A DNA stretch of 64,000 bases. It comes from Streptomyces sp. NBC_01197. Its GTDB lineage: Bacteria > Actinomycetota > Actinomycetes > Streptomycetales > Streptomycetaceae. The stretch lies in assembly GCF_036010505.1 (NCBI RefSeq), contig NZ_CP108569.1:4765001-4829000 (forward strand), given 5' to 3'. Shown here one piece after another: positions 1 through 11,049 of the stretch (position 1 is its first letter; each line of letters starts with the position of its first letter). A program made the position numbers and the translations under genes. The notes beneath the pieces are model-generated. The model worked only from the letters and a program-made list of their open reading frames with translations, was not told the DNA's origin and did no database searches.

Positions 1-3047
<3,047 letters not shown>

Positions 3048-3123
3048 AGTTGCTCGCGTCCACTGTGTTAGTTCTGAAATAACGAACGACCGTGTAGTTA
3101 CCGGTGTTGGTTAATTTCATAGT

Positions 3124-3242
3124 GTTTCGGTGGTCATTGCGTTAGGGAAACGCCCGGTTACATTCCGAACCCGGAAGCTAAGCCTTTCAGCGCCGATGGT
3201 ACTGCAGGGGGGACCCTGTGGGAGAGTAGGACGCCGCCGAAC
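3124..3242 (+). rRNA. rrf: 5S ribosomal RNA
   Basis: A 119-nt 5S rRNA, starting GTTTCGGTGGTC and ending GCCGCCGAAC; these ends pair to form helix I. The conserved CCGAACCCGGAAG loop lies near 3166-3178. It sits about 75 nt after the 23S 3' end, the usual 23S-5S order of an rRNA operon. No tRNA lies between them or behind it. Confidence 0.96.
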
Positions 3243-3250
3243 AATTTTTA

Positions 3251-3292
3251 GCCTCAGCCCCGGAACCGTTATGGTCCGGGGCTGAGGCATTT
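3251..3292 (+). terminator. rRNA operon terminator
   Basis: Perfect 14-bp stem (3251-3264 with 3275-3288) and a 10-nt loop, followed by ATTTCT. It sits 9 nt behind the 5S gene, so it should end the rRNA transcript. Confidence 0.85.
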
Positions 3293-3612
3293 CTGCGTCC
3301 ACCTGCGGTTTTAATATTTAGGTTGATAAAGGGCGCGGCGGACGCGTTCAGGAGGCCACATGGCGCCTGGCTACGACGGCTGAGTCGTGCGGTGGGCCCG
3401 CCAGCCGATGGGCCGGGGGTGACCGGTCTTCCGGTGCTGCTGTCAGGAGAGCGCATGGCGGGCGAGTACGGCAGCTCCGGCGGGGAAGGTCGGTGGGGCT
3501 GCCGTTGGGCCGCTCCTCCTGGCCGGACGCTGGGACGCAGATACGCCGGCTCGTCGGCGGCGAGGCCCAAGTAGGCAAGCTTCCCGAGGGGCTGGGCGCC
3601 CCCGACGCGCGA
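3293..3612. other. Non-coding spacer after the rRNA operon
   Basis: About 320 bases with no convincing gene. Open frames on both strands overlap one another, have Arg/Pro/Gly-rich low-complexity translations and no ribosome site. An AT-rich patch (TTTTAATATTTAGG, from ~3308) follows the rRNA terminator. Confidence 0.6.
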
Positions 3613-3663
3613 CAGCGGCCTTCGATCCATCACCGGATGTGGTTGGTGGATCGAAGGCCGCTG
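3613..3663 (-). terminator. Terminator of the 3687-4928 gene
   Basis: Perfect 17-bp inverted repeat (3613-3629 with 3647-3663), 17-nt loop, 23 nt beyond the stop codon of the minus-strand membrane-protein gene. There is no U-tract, as is common for Streptomyces. Confidence 0.7.
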
Positions 3664-3686
3664 TGGGGTTCGGGTCGTGCGGCGTA

Positions 3687-4928
3687 TTAGCTCGCGGAGG
3701 TCTCGTAGCCCGGTAGGCCCGCAGATCGTGCGAGATCGATGTCGAGCGCCTCGCGGCGGATGCGCTGGTCGACATAGAGGAGCACCGTCACACCGGCGGT
3801 GAATGGGTAGGTGAGCGCCGACGTGAGCATCGCGCCGATGCCGCTGATGATCAGGTACGGCCAGCCGAACTCCGGAGTCTTGCTGGAGACGAGGTCACTG
3901 ATGCCCTTGCCGTCGGCCATCATGGCGGCCGCATTGAACGGCAGGTCGATGAGTCCCGACACGAGGGCGGTCAGCAACAGGGCCAGCAGCGTGATCCCGA
4001 AGATGCGCCACCAGACGCCCTTCACCAGCTTCGCCGAGCGGCGCAGTGCCGCCGCGATGCCCTGCCGCTCCAGCATCAGGGCCGGTCCGGCCAGGCTGAA
4101 GCAGATCCACAGCCAGAGGACCACGACGACCGCGGCGAGCCCGCCGAGGGCTGCGAGCCCGGCACCCTCCGAGCCACCGACCAGGACGCCGGGAAGCAGC
4201 CCGATCGTCATCACCGCGGCGTAGGTGACGGGCAGCAGCAGACTCAGCCCCAGCAGCCGGGGGAGCTGCGGCCTGGCTTCGCGCCAGGCGTCGGCGAGCG
4301 TCACTGGGCGGCCCAGCACGGAGCGGCTGACGACCATGGTCAGTACCGCGGTCGTGAAGATCGTCCCGATCAGCGTGATCGCGTACACCGGCCCCAGGCT
4401 GAGCAGGGTCGTCCGCAGCGAGTCCACGCTCTGGTGCAGCTGCTCCGAGGGGCTGGCCCCGCTGTCGATCTGCGTGGGCTCGGGGAGGAGATAGTGCTGG
4501 ATCAGGACGGAACAGAGCTGGACGACGGCTGCCACGCCGATCGTGAGGCCGAGTGCCGTGCGCCAGTGGGCGCGCATCGTCGACACCGCGCCGTCGAGGA
4601 TCTCCCCGACGCCGAGCGGCCTGAGCGGGATGACACCCGGCTTGGCCACGACGGGCTGCTGGTACCCCCATCCGCCCTGCGGCGGTCCGCTCCAGCCGGT
4701 GTTCTCCCGGCCGTTACCGGCCCGCGCGCGCGGGCCCCGGCCGGACGCCTGCTGCGAGGGCACGGGGGGCGCGCTCGGCGGGGACCACTGTGCGGCCGGC
4801 GGCTGGTCGCTGGACCACTTCGGAGCGGCTCCCCCCTGGCCGGTCGGCTCGGCGGGCCGGGGGACGCCCGGCTCCTGGCCGTCGGAGGGGGCGGATCCGG
4901 GCGAGGCCCAGCCCGGAGAGTCGTTCAT
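3687..4928 (-). CDS. Multi-pass membrane protein with a proline-rich N-terminus
   Basis: 413 aa. Residues 1-95 are a Pro/Gly/Ser/Gln-rich, probably disordered cytoplasmic segment. The segment GVIPLRPLGVGEILDG then leads into about six hydrophobic helices. This layout is that of the actinobacterial proteins annotated as 'glycerophosphoryl diester phosphodiesterase membrane domain' (DUF7847-like); the catalytic GDPD barrel is absent, so no enzymatic role should be read from that name. The start was chosen at the ATG preceded by GAAGGAGCGACA; an in-frame upstream GTG would add 11 residues without a ribosome site. It is divergent from mtnA, with a perfect palindrome in the shared upstream region. 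Function unknown. Confidence 0.85.
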   Translation of the reverse strand: MNDSPGWASPGSAPSDGQEPGVPRPAEPTGQGGAAPKWSSDQPPAAQWSPPSAPPVPSQQASGRGPRARAGNGRENTGWSGPPQGGWGYQQPVVAKPGVIPLRPLGVGEILDGAVSTMRAHWRTALGLTIGVAAVVQLCSVLIQHYLLPEPTQIDSGASPSEQLHQSVDSLRTTLLSLGPVYAITLIGTIFTTAVLTMVVSRSVLGRPVTLADAWREARPQLPRLLGLSLLLPVTYAAVMTIGLLPGVLVGGSEGAGLAALGGLAAVVVVLWLWICFSLAGPALMLERQGIAAALRRSAKLVKGVWWRIFGITLLALLLTALVSGLIDLPFNAAAMMADGKGISDLVSSKTPEFGWPYLIISGIGAMLTSALTYPFTAGVTVLLYVDQRIRREALDIDLARSAGLPGYETSAS

Positions 4929-4990
4929 TGTCGCTCCTTCACATGCCTGTCCGCGCGTCAAGGCAGCAGGTCGACAGCCATCGTGTCATG

Positions 4991-5024
4991 GGAGATACAG
5001 CAGCGGAGCCGCTGCTGTATCTCC
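4991..5024. promoter_or_regulatory. Perfect 34-bp palindrome between divergent genes
   Basis: Two perfect 16-base arms (4991-5006 and 5009-5024, GGAGATACAGCAGCGG and its complement) separated by AG. It lies 62 bp upstream of the membrane-protein ATG and 44 bp upstream of the mtnA ATG. Being between divergent starts it cannot be an ordinary terminator; an operator or an RNA hairpin in one of the leaders is more likely. Confidence 0.6.
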
Positions 5025-5068
5025 ATTGCACCTTCAATTGTCGGTGCCACACGGGGCAGACTGGGCGG

Positions 5069-6178
5069 ATGGCTGATCAGGACGAGCAAATCCCGCTGCG
5101 TGCGGGGCCGCCCATGCTTCCTTCGATGCGCTGGGACGAGCCGCCGGAGGGGCCGGTCGTCGTTCTGCTCGACCAGACTCGATTGCCCGGCGAAGAGGTC
5201 GAGCTGGTGTGCACGGATGTTCCCGCGCTGGTCAGGGCCATCCAGACGCTCGCTGTCCGGGGTGCGCCGCTGCTCGGGGTCGCCGGAGGCTACGGGGTCG
5301 TGCTCGCTGCCGTACGGGGATACGACGTGGAGGAGGCGGCGGCGCTCCTCGCGGGCGCGCGGCCCACCGCGGTGAATCTCGGTTACGGGGTGCACAGGGT
5401 GGCCGAGGCGTACCGGGCAGCTGTCCGGCGAGGTGCGGACAGCGGTGCGGCAGCGGCAGCGGCGCTCACCGAAGCCAGGGCGCTTCACCAGGAGGACATC
5501 GAGGCCAGCCGGCAGATGGGGGTCAGGGGTCTGGCGCTCCTCGACGAGCTGCTGCCGGGCGGCGGGCACCGGATTCTGACACACTGCAACACCGGGGCAC
5601 TGGTCTCGGCCGGTGAGGGCACCGCTTTCGCCGTGGCGCTGGCGGCGCACCGTGCGGGCAGTCTGCGGCGTCTGTGGGTGGACGAGACGCGGCCACTGCT
5701 GCAGGGGGCGCGTCTGACGGCGTACGAGGCGGCCCGCAACGGGATGGCGTACACACTGCTCACCGACAGCGCGGCCGGGTCGCTCTTCGCGGCGGGCGAG
5801 GTGGACGCCGTACTGATCGGTGCCGACCGGATCGCCGCGGACGGCTCCGTGGCCAACAAGGTGGGCAGCTATCCGCTGGCCGTGCTGGCCAAGTACCACC
5901 ATGTGCCGTTCGTGGTCGTCGCTCCGACGACCACGGTCGACCTGTCCACTCCGGACGGTGCGTCCATCGAGGTGGAGCAGCGTGCGGGCGGGGAGGTCAT
6001 GGAGTGCGGCGGGGTGCCGGTGGCGCCGCTGGGGACGCAGGCGTACAACCCCGCGTTCGATGTCACACCCCCCGACCTCGTGACGGCCGTCGTCACGGAA
6101 TCGGGGGTCGCATCCCCTGTCACCAGGGGCGCACTCACCGCATTGTGTGACAGGTCACGCCAGGTAACGATTAGCTAA
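5069..6178 (+). CDS. mtnA: S-methyl-5-thioribose-1-phosphate isomerase
   Basis: 369 aa. It isomerises 5-methylthioribose-1-phosphate to 5-methylthioribulose-1-phosphate in the methionine salvage pathway (cytosolic). Seen: the RGAPLLGVAGGYG segment near residue 65, the catalytic cysteine in HCNTGAL (C173) and the catalytic aspartate in GADRIAADGSVANK (D253); both correspond to the Cys/Asp pair known for B. subtilis MtnA. The ATG at 5069 gives the normal family length; the frame stays open upstream but that part is Arg-rich low complexity. It lies 15 bp before mtrA and may be co-transcribed with it. No other salvage gene lies nearby, so the association with mtrAB is positional; I recall the same adjacency in S. 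coelicolor. Confidence 0.94.
   Translation: MADQDEQIPLRAGPPMLPSMRWDEPPEGPVVVLLDQTRLPGEEVELVCTDVPALVRAIQTLAVRGAPLLGVAGGYGVVLAAVRGYDVEEAAALLAGARPTAVNLGYGVHRVAEAYRAAVRRGADSGAAAAAALTEARALHQEDIEASRQMGVRGLALLDELLPGGGHRILTHCNTGALVSAGEGTAFAVALAAHRAGSLRRLWVDETRPLLQGARLTAYEAARNGMAYTLLTDSAAGSLFAAGEVDAVLIGADRIAADGSVANKVGSYPLAVLAKYHHVPFVVVAPTTTVDLSTPDGASIEVEQRAGGEVMECGGVPVAPLGTQAYNPAFDVTPPDLVTAVVTESGVASPVTRGALTALCDRSRQVTIS
6154..6168. promoter_or_regulatory. Candidate MtrA box upstream of mtrA
   Basis: GTCAC-N5-GTAAC, i.e. GTTAC-N5-GTGAC on the other strand. It matches the direct-repeat GTnAC pattern known for MtrA sites. It is inside the last codons of mtnA, 26 bp before the mtrA start, so it would serve autoregulation. 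A further GTGAC lies just upstream (6147-6151). Confidence 0.5.
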
Positions 6179-6193
6179 TGGGATGATGTCGGT

Positions 6194-6871
6194 ATGAAGG
6201 GACGCGTCCTTGTCGTCGATGACGACACCGCACTGGCCGAGATGCTCGGCATTGTGCTGCGTGGTGAAGGTTTTGAGCCGTCATTTGTAGCGGACGGCGA
6301 CAAGGCACTGGCTGCATTCCGTGACGCCAAGCCGGACCTGGTGCTGCTCGATCTCATGCTGCCCGGACGGGACGGCATCGAGGTCTGCAGGCTGATCAGG
6401 GCCGAGTCAGGTGTGCCGATCGTGATGCTCACGGCGAAGAGCGACACCGTCGATGTGGTGGTGGGGCTCGAATCAGGGGCCGACGACTACATCGTCAAGC
6501 CGTTCAAGCCCAAGGAACTCGTCGCCCGTATCAGGGCGAGGCTGAGGAGGTCGGAGGAGCCCGCGCCGGAACAACTGGCGATCGGTGATCTGGTCATCGA
6601 TGTGGCAGGTCACTCCGTGAAGCGGGAGGGGCAGTCGATCGCCCTGACCCCGCTGGAGTTCGATCTGCTGGTCGCGCTGGCCCGTAAGCCGTGGCAGGTG
6701 TTCACCCGCGAGGTGCTGCTGGAGCAGGTGTGGGGGTACCGCCACGCTGCGGACACCCGGCTGGTCAATGTGCACGTTCAGCGGTTGCGCTCGAAGGTCG
6801 AGAAGGACCCCGAGCGGCCGGAGATCGTGGTGACCGTCCGCGGTGTCGGATACAAGGCTGGACCAAGCTGA
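6194..6871 (+). CDS. mtrA: Response regulator MtrA
   Basis: 225 aa, OmpR/PhoB family. The receiver domain (residues 1-120) has the acidic pair DDD near residue 10, phospho-acceptor D53 in LLDLMLPG, the Thr of MLTAK and K of VKPFKPKEL. The C-terminal winged helix (about 130-225) carries the conserved LTPLEFDLL and a typical wing RGVGYK near its end. MtrA is an essential or near-essential regulator of cell-wall, development and antibiotic genes in actinobacteria. The stop codon is one base before the mtrB ATG, so the pair is translationally coupled. A candidate MtrA box just upstream suggests self-control. Confidence 0.96.
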   Translation: MKGRVLVVDDDTALAEMLGIVLRGEGFEPSFVADGDKALAAFRDAKPDLVLLDLMLPGRDGIEVCRLIRAESGVPIVMLTAKSDTVDVVVGLESGADDYIVKPFKPKELVARIRARLRRSEEPAPEQLAIGDLVIDVAGHSVKREGQSIALTPLEFDLLVALARKPWQVFTREVLLEQVWGYRHAADTRLVNVHVQRLRSKVEKDPERPEIVVTVRGVGYKAGPS

Positions 6872-6872
6872 C

Positions 6873-9005
6873 ATGGCTCCCAGCAGTGCCGCTCCGACGC
6901 CCGGGGAGCCGGGAGTACGGCCGGAGCGGGCTGCCGGGCCCGCGGTGAACGGGGCCCGGTCCACCGCGCCGACCGGTTCGGCTGATACGGCTGATACGGC
7001 CGGTTCAGCCAGTTCAGCTGATACGGCTGGTTCAGCCGGTGCATCCGGCCCGTTCGGCCCGTCGCTCGGAGGGGCCGCGCTGCGCAGGCTCGGCGACCGT
7101 TTCCTGCGAGGTGGCCGGCTACTCAAGGACGGAGCGCCCGGCGGTCCCGTGCTGCGGCTCTTCGCCCGGTGGGTACGCCGTCCGCTGCTGCCCGCTGTGC
7201 GCCTCTGGCGGCGGAACATCCAGCTCAGGGTGGTCGCGGGCACGCTTCTGATGTCGCTCGCCGTGGTCCTGGTGCTCGGATTCGTCGTCATCGGCCAGGT
7301 GCGCAACGGTCTGCTGGACGCCAAGGGGAAGGCCGCGGTCAGCCAGGCCGCGGGCGGTTTCACGGTCGCCAAGGACAAGGCCGACGCGACGACGGTGTCC
7401 GACAGCGACTCCGCCGACACCGGGGCGGCCAGCAACTCCCGCCAGTGGCGCACCGACCTCGTCGCCCAGCTCGCCAGCGGCGGCCAGGGCGCGTACAACG
7501 TGGTCACCCTCGCACCGGCCTCCGAGGAGACGGGTGCGGGCCACGGCGGGGAGCGTACATCCGGCCAGGTGAGCCCCGACAGTGTCTCCGAGAAGCTGCG
7601 CACGAGCGTCGACCAGGGCACGGCGCCGTACAAGACGTACACGGACATCAGGTACGTCGACGGGCGGGCGCCGGAGCCCGGTCTGGTCGTGGGGCAGCGT
7701 CTTGAGGACATCGACCACAAGCCGTACCAGCTCTACTACCTCTTCCCGCTCTCGCAGGAGGAGAAGACCCTCAGCCTGGTCAAGCGCACCCTGGCCACCG
7801 CCGGGCTGTTCGTGGTGGTGCTGCTCGGGGCGATCGCCTGGTTCCTGGTGCGGCAGGTGGTCACGCCCGTGCGGATGGCCGCCGGGATCGCCGAGCGGCT
7901 CTCGGCCGGGCGTCTCCAGGAGCGGATGAAGGTCACCGGCGAGGACGACATCGCCAGGCTCGGCGAGGCCTTCAACAAGATGGCGCAGAGCCTTCAGTTG
8001 AAGATCCAGCAGCTGGAGGACCTCTCCCGGATGCAGCGCCGCTTCGTCTCCGACGTGTCGCACGAGCTGCGCACCCCGTTGACGACCGTACGGATGGCCG
8101 CCGATGTCATCCATGACGCGCGCAGCGACTTCGACCCGGTGACCGCGCGCTCCGCCGAGCTGCTCGGCGATCAGCTCGACCGTTTTGAGTCGCTGCTCGC
8201 GGATCTGCTGGAGATCAGCCGGTTCGACGCGGGCGCCGCCGCGCTGGAGGCGGAGCCGATCGATCTGCGGGAGACCGTGCGCCGGGTGATATCCGGTGCC
8301 GAGCCGCTCGCGGAGCGCAAGGGCAGCCGGATCCGGGTCGTCGGCGACGAGCAGCCCGTGGTCGCCGAGGTCGACGCGCGGCGGGTCGAGCGCGTGCTGC
8401 GCAATCTCGTCGTCAATGCCGTGGAACACGGCGAGGGCAACGACGTGGTGGTCCGGTTCGGTGTCGCGGGGGGCGCCGTCGCGATCGTCGTGCGTGACTA
8501 CGGTGTGGGGCTGAAGCCGGGCGAGGCGACACGGGTCTTCAGCCGCTTCTGGCGGGCCGACCCCGCGCGGGCCCGTACGACCGGCGGCACGGGGCTCGGC
8601 CTGTCGATCGCCGTCGAGGACGCGCGGCTGCACGGCGGCTGGCTCCAGGCGTGGGGTGAGCCGGGTGGCGGTTCGCAGTTCCGGCTGACCCTGCCGCGTA
8701 CGGCGGACGAACCGCTGCGCGGCTCCCCGATACCGCTGGAGCCCGACGACTCGCGGCGCGCCCGCGCCTCGCAGGCCGAGGCGGGGCGGCTGGTCGCGGT
8801 GCCGGCCCAGCCAGGTGCGGACCGTTCGCCGCTCCCGCCGCTGCCTCGTGCGATACCGGCCGATCCGACGGCGCTGCCGGGCAGTGGCGCACGGGTGGTA
8901 TCGAGGGCCGGTGACTCCGCGACGCACGCCGGTGATTCGGCAGCACGCGCCGGTGACTCCGCAACACAAGCTTCGGACCGGGAGGACACCGCCCGTGGGC
9001 GATGA
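6873..9005 (+). CDS. mtrB: Sensor histidine kinase MtrB
   Basis: 710 aa membrane kinase that phosphorylates MtrA. Order: a low-complexity Ser/Ala/Asp/Thr-rich N-terminus (about 1-60, repeats of ADTA/GSA); first membrane helix about 117-140; an extracytoplasmic sensor of ~165 residues; second helix about 307-328; HAMP; dimerisation box SDVSHELRTP with phospho-acceptor H397; then an ATPase domain with N, G1 (DYGVGL) and G2 (GGTGLGLSIA) boxes. After the kinase a ~100-residue Pro/Ala/Arg-rich tail ends in three heptapeptide repeats (AGDSAxx, 8907-8969). The ATG at 6873 is taken because it follows the mtrA stop; a GTG 30 nt upstream is possible. It overlaps lpqB by 11 nt. Confidence 0.94.
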   Translation: MAPSSAAPTPGEPGVRPERAAGPAVNGARSTAPTGSADTADTAGSASSADTAGSAGASGPFGPSLGGAALRRLGDRFLRGGRLLKDGAPGGPVLRLFARWVRRPLLPAVRLWRRNIQLRVVAGTLLMSLAVVLVLGFVVIGQVRNGLLDAKGKAAVSQAAGGFTVAKDKADATTVSDSDSADTGAASNSRQWRTDLVAQLASGGQGAYNVVTLAPASEETGAGHGGERTSGQVSPDSVSEKLRTSVDQGTAPYKTYTDIRYVDGRAPEPGLVVGQRLEDIDHKPYQLYYLFPLSQEEKTLSLVKRTLATAGLFVVVLLGAIAWFLVRQVVTPVRMAAGIAERLSAGRLQERMKVTGEDDIARLGEAFNKMAQSLQLKIQQLEDLSRMQRRFVSDVSHELRTPLTTVRMAADVIHDARSDFDPVTARSAELLGDQLDRFESLLADLLEISRFDAGAAALEAEPIDLRETVRRVISGAEPLAERKGSRIRVVGDEQPVVAEVDARRVERVLRNLVVNAVEHGEGNDVVVRFGVAGGAVAIVVRDYGVGLKPGEATRVFSRFWRADPARARTTGGTGLGLSIAVEDARLHGGWLQAWGEPGGGSQFRLTLPRTADEPLRGSPIPLEPDDSRRARASQAEAGRLVAVPAQPGADRSPLPPLPRAIPADPTALPGSGARVVSRAGDSATHAGDSAARAGDSATQASDREDTARGR

Positions 9006-10914
9006 TCGTGGGGGCAGCCGGGGTATACGGGCACTTCGGGCATACGTCTGGCTCGGCTGCGGCGGCATACTGCTGGCCGGCTGTGCGTCGATGCCGAACA
9101 GCGGGGACATCGAAGCCGTCGACCCTTCGCAGCGCAGCGACTCGCAGGTCAAGGTGTACGCGGTGCCGCCGCGCGAGGGAGCCGCGCCCGCCGAGATCGT
9201 GGACGGTTTCCTGGAGGCGATGACCAGCGACGATCTGCAGTTCGCCACGGCCAGGAAGTACCTGACCAAGGAGGCGTCCCGCAAGTGGGACCCGGATGCG
9301 CGGACCACGGTGCTCGCCGACGGGCCCACGCGCCGGGCGAATCCGGCCAACGACCGGGACGCGCCGCAGGTCTCCTCGACGTTCGAACTGAGCGGCGCGG
9401 AAGTGGCCGTGGTCGACAAGCAGCACGCGTACCAGCCCGACAAGGGCACGTACCGCAACTCCATCCACCTGGTGCATCAGAACGGCAACGGGTGGCGTAT
9501 CGACGATCTGCCCGCCGGTCTGCTCCTCAGCCTCTCCGACTTCCAGCGCAACTATCACTCCGTCAACAAGTACTACTTCGCCTCCGCGCCCACGTCCGGG
9601 ACGTCCGGAGGGTTGGGAGCTTCGGGAGGGGCGGGAGCGAACGGCTCGCCAGGCCGGAACTGGCTTGTCGCCGACCCGGTCTATCTCCGTCAGGGCATCG
9701 ACCCCGAGACGAGGATGGACCCGCTGACGCAGACGGTCGCCTCCCTGCTGGACGGGCCGACCAACTGGCTGCGGCCGGTGGCGGATTCGCGCTTCCCGGC
9801 CGGAACGGCGCTCAAGAAGGGCGTCCGGTCCCTGACGCTCGATGACCAGAACGGCCTGAAGGTTCCGCTCAACGAGAAGGCGTCGGGCGTCGGTCAGGGT
9901 CAGTGCCGGCAGATGGCGGCTCAACTGCTCTTCACCCTGCGCGATGTGACGTCCATGCGGGCCGGACAGGTGGAGCTGGAGCGTGCGGACGGCTCTCAGC
10001 TGTGTGTGCTCAGCGCGGACCAGTCGCAGGAGTACGCGCCGGACCACACATCGGGCAGCCCGGCCGGCGAGTACTTCGTGGATGCCAAGGGCCGGCTCGT
10101 ACGGATGCAGGCCATCGGCGGTGACACCTCGGGGAAGGCGGATCCCGAGCCTGTCGCCGGTCCGCTCGGCACGGGCGCCAAGCCGCTGAGCACAGTGGCG
10201 GTGGCCCGCGACGAACGCCGCGCGGCGGGTGTGTCGAAGGACAGCAGCACGCTGTCCACGTCGTCGATCGTCTCCGGCGACGAAACGGCCGAGCAGCTGT
10301 ACACCAGCCACGCGAAGCAGGAGAAGGACCGTCTGTCGGCCCCGAGTTGGGACGGCTGCGGAGATCTCTGGGTGGCTGACCGGAACCCGGCGAATCCGCA
10401 GCTGCTGCGGTTCCCCGGCGGTTCGGGCGAGCCGCAGTCGGTCCCGGTACTCGGACTGGACGGCGCGCGTATCGCCGGGCTGCGGATGTCGTCCGACGGG
10501 GTACGGATCGCGCTGCTGCTGACGAAGGACGGGCATACGACGCTGAAGGTGGGCCGGGTGGTCCAGCAGGGGAGCGCGGACAGCCCGACGGTCCCCGTCG
10601 TGGACGAACTGCGCCCGGCCGCACCGCAGATGGCGGATGTGACGGCGGTGTCCTGGGCGGGCCGCAGCCGGCTCGTGGTGGTCGGCAAGGAGGCCGGCGG
10701 GGTGCAGCAGGTGCGCTATATGCAGGCGGACGGTTCGGTTTCCGGTGCGAACTCGCTGCCGGGAGCCAACCGGATCACCGCCGTCGCCGCTTCGGACGAC
10801 GACAGGCTGCCGCTGATGGCGCTCTCGGACGAGGACGGGATTGTGCGGCTGCCTCCGCGTGCGAATTGGAAAACCGTGGTGGAGGAAGGGAAGTCGCCGG
10901 TCTATCCTGGATAA
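8995..10914 (+). CDS. lpqB: Lipoprotein LpqB, MtrAB accessory protein
   Basis: 639 aa. A short basic N-terminus and hydrophobic stretch end in the lipobox LLAGC (C30), so the mature protein is anchored outside the membrane. The rest fits LpqB: a GerMN-type domain (about 190-330) followed by a beta-propeller-like C-terminus with repeated GVRIALLLTKDG and WAGRSRLVVVG-like strands. LpqB is known to act with MtrB, modulating its phosphorylation of MtrA. GTG start at 8995: GGAGG lies 9 nt upstream and the resulting signal peptide is sensible; the frame is open 60 codons further upstream inside mtrB but without a start context. Third gene of the mtrA-mtrB-lpqB operon. Confidence 0.93.
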   Translation: MGDDRGGSRGIRALRAYVWLGCGGILLAGCASMPNSGDIEAVDPSQRSDSQVKVYAVPPREGAAPAEIVDGFLEAMTSDDLQFATARKYLTKEASRKWDPDARTTVLADGPTRRANPANDRDAPQVSSTFELSGAEVAVVDKQHAYQPDKGTYRNSIHLVHQNGNGWRIDDLPAGLLLSLSDFQRNYHSVNKYYFASAPTSGTSGGLGASGGAGANGSPGRNWLVADPVYLRQGIDPETRMDPLTQTVASLLDGPTNWLRPVADSRFPAGTALKKGVRSLTLDDQNGLKVPLNEKASGVGQGQCRQMAAQLLFTLRDVTSMRAGQVELERADGSQLCVLSADQSQEYAPDHTSGSPAGEYFVDAKGRLVRMQAIGGDTSGKADPEPVAGPLGTGAKPLSTVAVARDERRAAGVSKDSSTLSTSSIVSGDETAEQLYTSHAKQEKDRLSAPSWDGCGDLWVADRNPANPQLLRFPGGSGEPQSVPVLGLDGARIAGLRMSSDGVRIALLLTKDGHTTLKVGRVVQQGSADSPTVPVVDELRPAAPQMADVTAVSWAGRSRLVVVGKEAGGVQQVRYMQADGSVSGANSLPGANRITAVAASDDDRLPLMALSDEDGIVRLPPRANWKTVVEEGKSPVYPG

Positions 10915-10986
10915 GCGGCTGTCCGGAGGCAGCTTCCGGATATCTGGCGGGTGGTTGCATCCGGTAGTCGTCCGTGACCTCCCTGG

Positions 10987-11009
10987 TTGTCCACAGGTGG
11001 TTATCCACA
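10987..11009 (+). promoter_or_regulatory. Two DnaA boxes upstream of comF
   Basis: TTGTCCACA (10987-10995, the preferred Streptomyces DnaA box) and TTATCCACA (11001-11009, the E. coli consensus) lie in the same orientation, 14 bp apart, in the lpqB-comF gap 40-63 bp before the comF ATG. Both are perfect nine-mers. DnaA could bind here to control comF, or the pair could be a small DnaA-titrating site. No other clear box was noticed in the window. Confidence 0.65.
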
Positions 11010-11049
11010 GGGGTGGCCGGAAGCTCCGCAGCTTGGGAGAGTGGAAGCC

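Noticed and set aside
3323..3574. Small plus-strand gene after the rRNA operon
   Set aside because: Low-complexity translation, four overlapping alternatives on both strands, no ribosome site.
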